From NCBI GenBank assembly GCA_002350705.1, contig DEFH01000060.1:24723-68280 (forward strand): a DNA stretch of 43,558 bases, given 5' to 3'. Made by a program: the position numbers and the translations under genes. Position 1 is the stretch's first letter; every line of letters starts with the position of its first letter. Below, piece after piece: positions 30,684 to 39,430 of the stretch. Origin of the DNA: Ruminococcaceae bacterium UBA2857 (GTDB lineage: Bacteria > Bacillota > Clostridia > Oscillospirales > Acutalibacteraceae). Under the pieces are notes generated by a model. That model was not told where the DNA came from. It saw nothing but the letters and a program-made list of their open reading frames with translations, and ran no database searches.

Positions 30684-33518
30684 TCAAATATTGTCGTTTC
30701 GGATGGTTTCGATAATATTTTGATTGCGGACCTTGCGGATAGAGACAACCATAATGATCCATACAAGGAGAGCCACGATACCGATACTTAAAAGCAGTGG
30801 TATGAGGGGGAATATGTAGTAAAAAGTTGCACCGGAAGAAGCGGAGATAAACCATTGATAAGCACCGTATCCGAGAAGGAGTCCGAGAGGAACGCCGATC
30901 AGGAGAGCCTTGAAGGTATAGAAAAAGCTTTCCAGAGTGATCATTCTGTCAAATTCGGAGTTTGTCATGCCAATGGAACGCAGAGCGGCAAACTCTTTTT
31001 TGCGGAGATTCATATTGGTATTGATGGTGTTGAATACGTTGGTGAGACCGATAAGGGCGATCATGCCGATAAAGCTGTAAACGAAGAACTGGACGATGAA
31101 GGAGAGACTGTTGACAATAGCTACTTCTTTGGCGATATTAATAATACTGGTATGCATCACGCCCATATCCTCCAGAGAATCCTGTGTTTTATCGGGATCG
31201 GAGGAAGTCAGATAGTAAGTATCGGCGAACCAGTTATAAAGATGGTCGATATTTTCGGAGAGCCAGTCGGCAGTAACGAACAGGGAAGGGGAAGTCAGAT
31301 ACAGTTGGCTGTAATGTTTCAGGAAATTCTGATGTTCGGATGTCAGTACAGCACCGACCGGAATGGAAAATTCCTTTCCATATTTTTCTATATCGAAATT
31401 TGGATCCTGATATTCCGACTCTTCTTCGTAGTTGACGGCATTGTAATTTCTGAAACGGACAGAGTAGCCCTCAATGTCTTTAAGAACAGGTTTTTGGACC
31501 TGTTGATATCCGGCAATATTGCCGTCGCTGTCATAGGTAGGTTCAGAAATGGAAACGCTGTTCAGGAAAATACCTTTGCCGCTGAGTTCATCGGCAGTAT
31601 GTCCGGTGACATCGGCAAATTTGGCAAATGTGCCTTTGTCAACGACAATGATGGCGATAAAAGGATGGAACAATCCATTTTCTGCTTCTTCTTCTTCACT
31701 GTAATATTCATAATAAAACTGTTCGTCAATTTTACTTGCATCAACCGATGACATATAGGAGCCTGATGAGGTATAATACATTGATTCCGTTATTTCATCA
31801 AGTTCGGAAATTCTCTGATACTTTTCGAGAGATTTTTTTACATCATCTTTGGTATCGAGATAGGAGGTGTCATTGCTGACAATGATATTGTAGGTCATAT
31901 CCTGGTGCCTGGAGTCGATATAGGTAACCAGACAGCTGATGACGGAAGAAGCAGCAAGATAAACGGCAACGCTGGCAGTAATGGAAATGACAGTCGCCCG
32001 ATATTTCTTTTTGCTTCGCTGGAGATTTTTCCAGGCAATGCTTCCGCCGATACCGAAGAGTTTGGAAATAAGTTTAGGCGTTTTGTAAGATTGAGCTTTT
32101 TTGCGTTTTCTTTTGGAGATTTTGATATCCTGATTGCCCCTGATGGCAACGATAGGAGCAATTCTGGCAGTTTCAATGGCAGGAGAGAGAACAGACATGA
32201 AAATAGTACCGATACACAGAATGAGTGCCATGGCAACAGCCAGCCAGGATACGGCAAACTGAATGACAACACCGCCCAGTAACCCCCCGAGAACGGCATT
32301 GCAGAGACTGACAAGTCCGAAAGAAACACAGATACCGAACAGGATACCTAACGGTATGGCGATGACTCCGAGGACAAAGCCCTCAAAAAAGACATTGTTT
32401 CTGATCTGACGAGGTGTAGCACCGGTGGAGGCGAGCATACCGTAGAGTTTGGATTTTTCGTTGATGGAAATATAAAAACTGTTTCTGATAATAAAGATGC
32501 TGGACAGGATGACAATGCCGAATATGACAACAAGGGCAACGGCAATAGTAAAGCCTTCTTCAAGGGAAATTTTGATAAATTTGGCCTGGAGTATCGTTTC
32601 GTTGAGGCCAAAACCGGCGATGTTCTTTTTCTGGAGAGTTTCGGATAATTGGTCATATCCGCCGGTATAGTTCAGATACCTGTCTATGGCACCTGTATCT
32701 TCTGTACCGACAATATCAGCGATAGCTTTGAGATAATTTTGTTCCGCCTGAGGCGTAAACAGTGCACAGAGAGTGGAGTTATAATAAACACCGTCCTGGT
32801 CTTCCATGGGAACCAATTTGGAATGGTCAAGGTCATAGCAGGTGTAGATATAGGTATAGCATACGCCATAAGGAGGGGTGTCGATTGTTTGGGAAAGGTT
32901 GTCCAGAATACCTACAATGGTATAGGTTTGTTCCAGTTTTGGATTGAATTGATAATCAGGTATATCATATTCGGTATCATGAGATAAAGAATATACTCTT
33001 TCCACTCCTGTTTCATCGGGAGCAGTCATGGTTCTGAGGCCGAGTGTCAGGTGGAGCTTGTCACCGACATGATAGGTTTTGTTGGTAGCCTTGATAAAAT
33101 TTTTGGAAAGCACTACTTCATCGGAATTCTGAGGAAAGCGTCCTTCGCTGAGGGTACAGTTGAAGCAGTCGGTAAAAGCATTGGTACTGACACCCTTAAC
33201 GATAACATAGGGAATGGTATCGTATTTAGGATCGTCAATTTTGGCAACACCGACATTGATTGTTTTGTAAAGACTTTGGATATTTCTGTTTTGTTCCATT
33301 TCATCAATATTTTCTTGAGAGAAATTTCCAAAGAACCCTGCGGTATAATTGCCGTTACGCTGGATGGCATAGTTGACCAGTGTTTCCTGAGCGGAAACAA
33401 ACATACAGGCAACCGTTGTAATGAGGGCGGCTGAAAGAATAATACCGATCAGAGTAACAAGGGTACGTGTTTTGTTCATTAAGAGGTTCTTAATGGTGAG
33501 CTTGTGCATTGTTTTCAT
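30684..33518 (-). CDS. ABC transporter permease, FtsX/MacB type
   Basis: The product has 944 residues from an ATG with GGGAGG eight bases upstream, three bases after the ATPase gene. An N-terminal membrane segment (TRTLVTLIGIILSAALITTVACM) precedes a large external domain (about 45-310), a three-helix FtsX block (VALVVIFGIVILSSIFIIRNSF then SKLYGMLASTGATPRQIRNNVFFEG), a fourth segment, a second external domain (about 530-790) and a second FtsX block (LRSIGMTNSEFDRMI...). Proteins of this layout use ATP hydrolysis to drive mechanical work across the membrane, in peptide export or resistance. The large size and two external domains separate it from typical BceB proteins of about 650 residues. 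Substrate unknown. Confidence 0.9.
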   Translation of the reverse strand: MKTMHKLTIKNLLMNKTRTLVTLIGIILSAALITTVACMFVSAQETLVNYAIQRNGNYTAGFFGNFSQENIDEMEQNRNIQSLYKTINVGVAKIDDPKYDTIPYVIVKGVSTNAFTDCFNCTLSEGRFPQNSDEVVLSKNFIKATNKTYHVGDKLHLTLGLRTMTAPDETGVERVYSLSHDTEYDIPDYQFNPKLEQTYTIVGILDNLSQTIDTPPYGVCYTYIYTCYDLDHSKLVPMEDQDGVYYNSTLCALFTPQAEQNYLKAIADIVGTEDTGAIDRYLNYTGGYDQLSETLQKKNIAGFGLNETILQAKFIKISLEEGFTIAVALVVIFGIVILSSIFIIRNSFYISINEKSKLYGMLASTGATPRQIRNNVFFEGFVLGVIAIPLGILFGICVSFGLVSLCNAVLGGLLGGVVIQFAVSWLAVAMALILCIGTIFMSVLSPAIETARIAPIVAIRGNQDIKISKRKRKKAQSYKTPKLISKLFGIGGSIAWKNLQRSKKKYRATVISITASVAVYLAASSVISCLVTYIDSRHQDMTYNIIVSNDTSYLDTKDDVKKSLEKYQRISELDEITESMYYTSSGSYMSSVDASKIDEQFYYEYYSEEEEAENGLFHPFIAIIVVDKGTFAKFADVTGHTADELSGKGIFLNSVSISEPTYDSDGNIAGYQQVQKPVLKDIEGYSVRFRNYNAVNYEEESEYQDPNFDIEKYGKEFSIPVGAVLTSEHQNFLKHYSQLYLTSPSLFVTADWLSENIDHLYNWFADTYYLTSSDPDKTQDSLEDMGVMHTSIINIAKEVAIVNSLSFIVQFFVYSFIGMIALIGLTNVFNTINTNMNLRKKEFAALRSIGMTNSEFDRMITLESFFYTFKALLIGVPLGLLLGYGAYQWFISASSGATFYYIFPLIPLLLSIGIVALLVWIIMVVSIRKVRNQNIIETIRNDNI

Positions 33519-33521
33519 AAA

Positions 33522-34193
33522 TTAAGCCTCCCCTATGATTTTACCGTCCTGAATACGAATGATTCTGTCCGCTTCTTTGGCGATTTCGAGGTTGTGAGTA
33601 ATCATGATAATGGTTTGTTTGTATTTTTGGTTGGTCATTTTAAAGAGGCTGACAATATCGTCGGTAGATTTGGTGTCAAGGTTGCCGGTAGGTTCGTCGG
33701 CAAGGAGGATAGCAGGATGATTGATTAAAGCACGGGCAATGGAAACTCTCTGCTGCTGTCCGCCGGACATTTCATTGGGAAGATTTTTTCTTTTGTCGGC
33801 AATACCGAGAGTCTGCATAATGTCATCGAGTTTTTCAGGATCAGGTTTTTGACCGTCGAGGTCTGCGGGGAGAGTAATATTTTCTTCTGCCGTGAGAATG
33901 GGGATAAGGTTATAGAACTGATAAACAATACCGATTTGTCTTCTGCGGAAAATAGCGAGTTTATCATTGTTAAGAGAGCAGATATCATTGCCGTCAATAA
34001 AGATTTTTCCGCTGGTAGGTCTGTCAACACCGCCGAGCATATGCATGAGAGTACTTTTGCCGCTGCCGCTTGTGCCGACGATAGCAACAAATTCGCCCTG
34101 TTGAACGGTGAAAGAGATGCCATCTACAGCATTAAAGCTCTGGTCGCCCATTGTGTAAGTTTTGATGAGATTTTCGGTCCTTAAAATTTCCAT
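33522..34193 (-). CDS. ABC transporter ATPase, MacB/LolD type
   Basis: The product has 223 residues from an ATG with GGGAGG about eight bases upstream. Walker A GTSGSGKST, Q-loop IVYQFYNLIP, signature MSGGQQQRVSIARAL, Walker B ILLADEPTGNLD and H-loop MITHNLE are all intact. The sequence belongs to the MacB/LolD/Bce group that works with FtsX-type permeases, which agrees with the permease three bases downstream. Upstream at 34259-34276 are direct repeats fit for an OmpR-type regulator, so the transporter is probably under control of the adjacent two-component system. Confidence 0.95.
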   Translation of the reverse strand: MEILRTENLIKTYTMGDQSFNAVDGISFTVQQGEFVAIVGTSGSGKSTLMHMLGGVDRPTSGKIFIDGNDICSLNNDKLAIFRRRQIGIVYQFYNLIPILTAEENITLPADLDGQKPDPEKLDDIMQTLGIADKRKNLPNEMSGGQQQRVSIARALINHPAILLADEPTGNLDTKSTDDIVSLFKMTNQKYKQTIIMITHNLEIAKEADRIIRIQDGKIIGEA

Positions 34194-34258
34194 GATAAAT
34201 CCTCCCGACAGTCATTTTGTATTTTTGAAGTTTGGTATGAATTAATGATAAAGGCTGT

Positions 34259-34276
34259 AAGTGACATTAAAGTGAC
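34259..34276 (-). promoter_or_regulatory. Direct repeats, candidate response-regulator site
   Basis: AAGTGAC occurs at 34259-34265 and 34270-34276, spaced 11 bases, one helical turn, on the same face. Direct repeats of this spacing are typical OmpR-family targets. A weak -10 (TATCAT on the minus strand, 34250-34245) would place them over the -35 region of the ABC operon, the position of an activator. The link to this regulator is inferred. Confidence 0.5.
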
Positions 34277-34321
34277 TGTATTGTCATGAAGAGGAATTTT
34301 TTTGTCAAAGGAAATCGGAGA

Positions 34322-34351
34322 TTTACAAACGGATGTCTGATGTGATATAAT
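34322..34351 (+). promoter_or_regulatory. Promoter of lepA
   Basis: TTTACA (34322-34327), 18 bases, then TATAAT (34346-34351) preceded by TG to make an extended -10. Confidence 0.75.
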
Positions 34352-34387
34352 AGAATGGATGATTTTTAATAAAAGCAGGTGGAATAT

Positions 34388-36193
34388 TTGGATAAAAGTA
34401 AAATCAGAAATTTCAGTATCATTGCCCATATCGATCACGGCAAATCAACGCTTGCCGACAGAATTCTGGAACAGACACAATCTGTTGCCGTCAGGGATAT
34501 GGAAGATCAGCTTCTTGATAATATGGATCTGGAGCGGGAGAGAGGGATCACGATCAAAGCTCATGCCGTAACGCTGGTGTACAAAGCGGATGACGGGGAA
34601 GAATATGTTTTCAATCTGATTGACACACCGGGACACGTAGATTTTAACTATGAAGTATCCCGATCGCTGGCAGCGTGTGAGGGAGCGGTACTGGTAGTAG
34701 ATGCTTCACAGGGCATTGAGGCCCAGACGCTTGCGAATACGTATCTGGCACTGGATGCCGGTTTGGAAATCGTGCCGGTTATCAATAAAATTGATTTGCC
34801 GAGTGCGGATCCCGACAGAATCAAAAAAGAGATTGAAGATGTGATAGGACTTCCGGCAGAGGACGCCCCCTGTATTTCCGCAAAAGTGGGAATCAATATT
34901 CATGAAGTAATGGAGCAGATTGTGGATTTGATACCGTCTCCGGAGGGTGACGACAGCAAACCGTTGCAGGCATTGATATTTGACTCGTATTATGACAGTT
35001 ATAAAGGGGTTATTATTTATGTAAGAGTCAAGGAAGGCACTGTGAAAGTAGGCGATACGATTCGCCTGATGGCAACAGGTTCAGAGTTCAATGTAGTGGA
35101 GTGCGGCTTCATGAGGGCAACAAGCCTTGAACCGACCAATGTGCTTTATGCAGGAGAGGTTGGGTATATAGCGGCATCTATCAAGACCGTAAGTGATGCC
35201 CGTGTGGGTGATACGGTAACGCTTGCGGACAATCCCGCAGCAGAACCATTGCCGGGTTATCGTGCGGTACAGCCGATGGTATTTTGCGGTATTTATCCGG
35301 CTGACGGAGCCAAATATCCCGATTTGAGGGAGGCACTGGAAAAACTGGAACTGAACGATGCGGCACTGTCATTTGAGCCTGAGACATCTGTTGCATTGGG
35401 TTTTGGATTCCGTTGCGGCTTTCTGGGGCTTCTGCACATGGAGATTATACAGGAGCGTCTGGAAAGAGAGTATAATCTGGATTTGATTACAACGGCACCG
35501 AGTGTTATTTTCAGGATTACAAGAAATGATGGTACGGTAGAATATATAGATAATCCGACAAACTATCCGGATCCGTCACAAATTGTGAAAGCGGAGGAGC
35601 CTGTCACAGATGCCCATATCTATTCTCCGTCAGAGTATGTGGGAAATATTATGGAACTTTGTCAGGACAGACGAGGTGTGTTTAAAGACATGAAATATAT
35701 TGATGCAGACCGTGTGGATATACATTATGTACTGCCGCTGGCAGAAATTGTGTATGACTTTTTCGACACGCTGAAATCCCGTACAAGAGGATATGCATCA
35801 TTTGACTATGAGGTGACAGGCTATGAAGAGTCGAAACTGGTAAAATTGGATATTATGCTGAACGGTGAAGTAGTAGACGCATTGTCATTTATTATTCATG
35901 CGGATAAAGCATACAGCCGTGCGAGAAAAATGGCGGAAAAACTCAAGGAGAAAATACCGAGACAACTCTTTGAAGTACCGATACAGGCGTGTATCGGAGG
36001 AAAAATCATAGCCCGTGAAACAGTAAAAGCAATGAGAAAAGATGTGCTGGCGAAGTGTTACGGAGGCGATATTACCCGAAAGAAGAAACTGCTTGAAAAG
36101 CAGAAAGAGGGTAAAAAGCGTATGCGTCAGTTGGGCACGGTAGAAGTACCGCAGGAAGCATTCATGGCGGTTTTGAAACTCGACACGGAATGA
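34388..36193 (+). CDS. lepA: Elongation factor 4 (LepA GTPase)
   Basis: I choose TTG 34388 (MDKSKIRNFSIIAHIDHGKST), five bases after AGGTGG, giving 601 residues, the usual length; an in-frame GTG at 34379 overlaps the ribosome site. GTPase motifs: AHIDHGKST, the switch region RERGITIKA, DTPGHVDF, NKIDLPSADP and SAKVG. Domains II, III, V and the LepA-specific C-terminal domain (ACIGGKIIARETVKAMRKDVLAKCYGGDITRKKKLLEKQKEGKKR) follow. It is a ribosome-bound translation factor that acts on stalled or mistranslocated ribosomes and in subunit biogenesis. It is the first gene of a long plus-strand run. Confidence 0.98.
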   Translation: MDKSKIRNFSIIAHIDHGKSTLADRILEQTQSVAVRDMEDQLLDNMDLERERGITIKAHAVTLVYKADDGEEYVFNLIDTPGHVDFNYEVSRSLAACEGAVLVVDASQGIEAQTLANTYLALDAGLEIVPVINKIDLPSADPDRIKKEIEDVIGLPAEDAPCISAKVGINIHEVMEQIVDLIPSPEGDDSKPLQALIFDSYYDSYKGVIIYVRVKEGTVKVGDTIRLMATGSEFNVVECGFMRATSLEPTNVLYAGEVGYIAASIKTVSDARVGDTVTLADNPAAEPLPGYRAVQPMVFCGIYPADGAKYPDLREALEKLELNDAALSFEPETSVALGFGFRCGFLGLLHMEIIQERLEREYNLDLITTAPSVIFRITRNDGTVEYIDNPTNYPDPSQIVKAEEPVTDAHIYSPSEYVGNIMELCQDRRGVFKDMKYIDADRVDIHYVLPLAEIVYDFFDTLKSRTRGYASFDYEVTGYEESKLVKLDIMLNGEVVDALSFIIHADKAYSRARKMAEKLKEKIPRQLFEVPIQACIGGKIIARETVKAMRKDVLAKCYGGDITRKKKLLEKQKEGKKRMRQLGTVEVPQEAFMAVLKLDTE

Positions 36194-36222
36194 TTGGCAA
36201 TTCATAATGCACAGTGCATAAT
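36194..36222 (+). promoter_or_regulatory. Possible promoter with internal palindrome after lepA
   Basis: TTGGCA (36194-36199), 17 bases, CATAAT (36217-36222). A perfect palindrome ATGCACAGTGCAT (36207-36219) lies in the spacer and overlaps the -10. It could be an operator, or a copy of a small dispersed palindromic repeat; this one copy is all I see in the window. Confidence 0.35.
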
Positions 36223-36247
36223 TAATGGAAAATACAGGTGATAATTA

Positions 36248-36619
36248 ATGAAAAAGACAGTATTGCTTTTTAATTTTGATGAAAACAGACTTCCTCTTGT
36301 AAAAAGGGCAGTCATGCCGTTGAAAACAGGTATCAGGGTGATAGATAAAAAGGATTTCAATCAGGTATTGGGTTATCTGGCAGAGATTCCGGGATTTCAG
36401 AGAATTGAGGGGGAAGCCGAGGAAACATTTGAAGATGAAATGCTTGTGATGGCAGGCTTTACGAGAAAAGATGTGGATGAACTGATACGTTCTCTGAAAA
36501 AGCACGGAGCAGGCAGAGTGGATTTAAAGGCGATTCTGACACCGACCAATTCTTTGTGGAATTGTGTACGGCTTCATGATGCGGTAAAAGCCGACCATGA
36601 AACAATGCACAGAAAATAA
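36248..36619 (+). CDS. DUF3783 protein
   Basis: The product has 123 residues from an ATG with AGGTGATAA upstream. It has an N-terminal alpha/beta part (KKTVLLFNFDENRLPLVKRA, TGIRVIDKKDFNQVLGYL) and the DUF3783 core (EDEMLVMAGFTRKDVDELIRSLKKHG, VDLKAILTPTNSLWNCVRLHDAV). No catalytic motif is evident and the function of the family is unknown to me. The gene abuts the GIY-YIG gene: its stop codon ends one base before that ATG, so the two are co-translated. Confidence 0.8.
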   Translation: MKKTVLLFNFDENRLPLVKRAVMPLKTGIRVIDKKDFNQVLGYLAEIPGFQRIEGEAEETFEDEMLVMAGFTRKDVDELIRSLKKHGAGRVDLKAILTPTNSLWNCVRLHDAVKADHETMHRK

Positions 36620-36940
36620 ATGTATTATATCTATTTGTTGAGATGTGCGGATGATTCTGTCTATACGGGGATAACGACAGATGTGCAAAGACGTTATCGG
36701 GAACACTGTTCGGGCAGGGGAGCAAAATATACACGCTCCCATAAGCCGAAGAAAATCCTTGCGGTGTTTGTAAGTCGGGACAAATCTTCTGCCTTGCGTC
36801 TGGAATACAGAATCAAACAGCTTTCCAAAAGTCAGAAAGAACGGATAGGCAGTGAAAAAACGCTTTCTGTTCTGGAAAGCTGTCTGGATATTACCCAATA
36901 TCAATATATCGAAGGTGAAACACTTGTCGGACATTCATGA
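36620..36940 (+). CDS. GIY-YIG domain protein (UPF0213/YhbQ-like)
   Basis: The product has 106 residues from an ATG directly after the preceding stop. The GIY-YIG nuclease core is complete: YYIYLLRCADDSVYTGITTDVQRRYREH, then GAKYTRSHKP and LRLEYRIKQLSKSQKERI with the conserved Glu of the family (LEYRIK). Small stand-alone proteins of this type are structure-specific nucleases or DNA-binding proteins of poorly known role. Its 3' end overlaps the recQ start by 17 bases, which supports a DNA-repair context. Confidence 0.9.
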   Translation: MYYIYLLRCADDSVYTGITTDVQRRYREHCSGRGAKYTRSHKPKKILAVFVSRDKSSALRLEYRIKQLSKSQKERIGSEKTLSVLESCLDITQYQYIEGETLVGHS

Positions 36941-38438
36941 AGTACTCAGAACATATTACGGATATACATCTTTCCGAAAAGGACAGGAAGAAATCATTCA
37001 TTCGCTGATTTCGGGGAGAGATACGCTTGCAGTGATGCCGACAGGTGCAGGAAAATCGCTTTGCTATCAGATACCGGCACTTTGTATGGAAGGGATTACA
37101 CTGGTGATTTCTCCGCTGATTTCATTGATGCAGGATCAGGTAAGGGCATTGATTTCGATAGGTGTAAGGGCGGCATATCTGAACAGTTCGCTCACACCGC
37201 GACAAATGGAGCTGGCGATAGACAATGCCAGACACGGTGTTTATAAAATTATCTATGTTGCACCGGAAAGGCTGGAAACAGAGAGTTTTCTGGATTTTGC
37301 GTGTCATCGGAATATTCCGTTGATAGCGGTAGACGAGGCCCACTGTATATCACAGTGGGGACATGATTTCCGTCCGAGCTATACACAGATTGCAGGCTTT
37401 ATCGAGAAACTTCCGAAACGTCCTGTAGTGGCGGCATTTACTGCCACAGCCACCCCGAATGTCAAAAAAGATATTGTCAGTCAGCTTCGTTTGAAGAATC
37501 CGTTTTCCATGACATTAGGCTTTGATCGTGAGAATCTGTATTTCGGGATATACAAGCCTCTGGACAAAACGCAGTTTGTGATAGACTATATCAGGCAGAA
37601 TATGGATCAATCAGGCATTGTTTACTGTCTGACAAGGAAATTGGTGGATGAACTGACAGTATCTTTGAATGAAGCGGGCATATCAGCGTTGCCTTATCAT
37701 GCAGGGATGAGTGACAGTGACAGGACGTTCCATCAGAATGAGTTTATTTATGACAGAGCGAAAGTGATGGTTGCCACAACGGCATTTGGTATGGGAATTG
37801 ATAAGCCCGACGTGAGATATGTTCTGCATTACAATATGCCGGCCAATATGGAAGATTATTATCAGCAGGCAGGACGTGCAGGTCGTGACGGGGAACCGTC
37901 AGATTGTATATTGCTTTACAGTGGGCGGGATGTGCGTATCAATGAGTTTCTGATACGCAAAAGTGAGGAAAATGAAAATGCCGATCCGGAAGAAGTACAG
38001 AAGCACATTGAAATACAGCTTGAAAAATTAAAGCAAATGACCTTTTATTCTACGTCAGCATATACGTGTCTGAGAAAGAAAATTCTGAATTATTTCGGAG
38101 AAAAGTTTCTGCCGCCGTGTAATAATTGCAGTTATTGCCGCCATGATACAGAAAATAGTTTCAAAAAAATCAGGGTGTTGCCTGCTGAAAAACAGCTTTT
38201 TGTTGATGAGGCACTGCTTGGCAGACTGGAGAAAATGAGAATCGCACTTGCCAATCGTTCGGGAGTACCGGCATATTCTGTAGTGACTGACAGAACGCTG
38301 AGAGAATTGTCGGCATATCGTCCGAGAAATATCGGTGACCTTGCCAAAATATACGGTTTGGGAGAGGTCAAAATCAAACGCTACGGACAGGATTTTCTTG
38401 ATGTGATCAACCGGTACGAAAATGAAGCGGATTTTTAA
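36924..38438 (+). CDS. recQ: ATP-dependent DNA helicase RecQ, short form
   Basis: I choose TTG 36924, eight bases after GAAGG, giving 504 residues; an in-frame ATG at 36852 would put 24 atypical residues in front. Helicase motifs: GYTSFRKGQEEII (motif 0), MPTGAGKSLCYQIPAL (I), VDEAHCISQWGHDFRPSY (II and the aromatic-rich loop), FTATATP (III), VATTAFGMGIDKPDVRYVLHYNMP (V), YQQAGRAGRDG (VI). A zinc site follows (YTCLRKKILNYFGE...CNNCSYC). The next about 25 residues lead directly into an HRDC domain (LEKMRIALANRSGVPAYSVVTDRTLREL), so the RQC winged helix is missing. It unwinds DNA in the 3'-5' direction in recombination repair. Confidence 0.94.
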   Translation: MSDIHEVLRTYYGYTSFRKGQEEIIHSLISGRDTLAVMPTGAGKSLCYQIPALCMEGITLVISPLISLMQDQVRALISIGVRAAYLNSSLTPRQMELAIDNARHGVYKIIYVAPERLETESFLDFACHRNIPLIAVDEAHCISQWGHDFRPSYTQIAGFIEKLPKRPVVAAFTATATPNVKKDIVSQLRLKNPFSMTLGFDRENLYFGIYKPLDKTQFVIDYIRQNMDQSGIVYCLTRKLVDELTVSLNEAGISALPYHAGMSDSDRTFHQNEFIYDRAKVMVATTAFGMGIDKPDVRYVLHYNMPANMEDYYQQAGRAGRDGEPSDCILLYSGRDVRINEFLIRKSEENENADPEEVQKHIEIQLEKLKQMTFYSTSAYTCLRKKILNYFGEKFLPPCNNCSYCRHDTENSFKKIRVLPAEKQLFVDEALLGRLEKMRIALANRSGVPAYSVVTDRTLRELSAYRPRNIGDLAKIYGLGEVKIKRYGQDFLDVINRYENEADF

Positions 38439-38459
38439 AGATAAGGAGCGAGGTTTGTA

Positions 38460-38741
38460 ATGGAAATATTGTTGGAATGTTTGTTTGAGCTTGCCATAGA
38501 AGGCACCATGGAACTCGGAACCAATATCAAGGTGCCAAAAGTCATACGTTATCCCGTTTTGGTTTTGATACTGCTGTTTTTTGCCGGTGTTATAGTGGGT
38601 ATGTTTGTTCTTGGGGTCGTTTTGTGGAAAGATGATTTGTTTTTCGGCATATTGATGATGATTCTCGGAATGTTTTTTCTTGTCGGAACCATTGTTTCGG
38701 CTTATCGATTTTATCAACAAAAGAAATCCGGTATGCAATAG
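38460..38741 (+). CDS. Small two-segment membrane protein
   Basis: The product has 93 residues from an ATG with GAGG six bases upstream. Two hydrophobic segments (about residues 31-53, VIRYPVLVLILLFFAGVIVG, and 61-82, FFGILMMILGMFFLVGTIVS) are joined by a short loop LWKDD, so both ends are probably cytoplasmic. The N-terminal 25 residues are acidic. It stands between recQ and an AlkD-like gene, close-spaced and same strand, but nothing in it suggests a repair role. I recognise no family. Confidence 0.75.
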   Translation: MEILLECLFELAIEGTMELGTNIKVPKVIRYPVLVLILLFFAGVIVGMFVLGVVLWKDDLFFGILMMILGMFFLVGTIVSAYRFYQQKKSGMQ

Positions 38742-38752
38742 GAGTGGCTATT

Positions 38753-39430
38753 TTGAATGGGGAAGTCAAAGAAAAATTACGATCTATGTCGGACGGCTCT
38801 TACAGACAGTTTCATGAAAAGTTAGTACCTGATACACAGAATATATTGGGAATTCGTATGCCGAAGCTGAGGGCTTATGCAAAGGAGCTTGCAAAAAATC
38901 CCTGTATTCTTGAAAGGGGGAATGATTTTTATTATGAAGAGATCCTGTTGCGTGGGATGGTGATAGGCTATATGAAAACCGACACGGAAACACGTCTGCA
39001 ATACATAGCGGAGTTTGTACCCAAAATAAATAACTGGGCAATATGTGACAGTTTTTGCAGTACGCTGAAATTCACCCGGAAAAATCGTGAACGTGTGTGG
39101 GAGTTTTTACAGGAATATGTGGATTCGGGGAAAGAATTTGAACAGCGTTTCGGTGCAGTGATGCTGTTGGATTATTTTGTGAATGATGCATATATTGATA
39201 AGACGCTTTCACGGCTCAGAGAAATTCATACAGAGCAATATTATTCTTCCATGGCGGTAGCGTGGGCGTTGGCGGAGTGTTATATCAAATTTCCCGACAG
39301 GACAAAGCCTTTTTTGTCGGAGAGTTGTTTTGACGTTCAGACACTGCACCGTGCCGTCAGAAAAATTTGTGATTCTCACAGGGTAGACAAGGCAGTGAAA
39401 AAGCAGCTGAAAAGGGGGGAATTAGATTGA
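38753..39430 (+). CDS. DNA alkylation repair protein, AlkD-like
   Basis: I choose TTG 38753, eight bases after GGAG, giving 225 residues; an in-frame GTG at 38744 overlaps the ribosome site. The protein is all-helical with HEAT-like repeats. The AlkD active-site pattern is present: NNWAICDSF (Trp and Asp spaced by four) and EQRFGAVMLLDYF with the conserved Arg; MAVAWALAECYIKFPD follows. AlkD-type glycosylases remove N3- and N7-alkylated bases. The stop codon overlaps the TTG start of the next gene (TTGA). Catalytic activity is inferred from the residues. Confidence 0.9.
   Translation: MNGEVKEKLRSMSDGSYRQFHEKLVPDTQNILGIRMPKLRAYAKELAKNPCILERGNDFYYEEILLRGMVIGYMKTDTETRLQYIAEFVPKINNWAICDSFCSTLKFTRKNRERVWEFLQEYVDSGKEFEQRFGAVMLLDYFVNDAYIDKTLSRLREIHTEQYYSSMAVAWALAECYIKFPDRTKPFLSESCFDVQTLHRAVRKICDSHRVDKAVKKQLKRGELD

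Noticed and set aside
31560..31760. Small frames on either strand inside the ABC permease and other long genes
   Set aside because: They have no ribosome sites and no independent protein character; they are shadows of the long coding frames.
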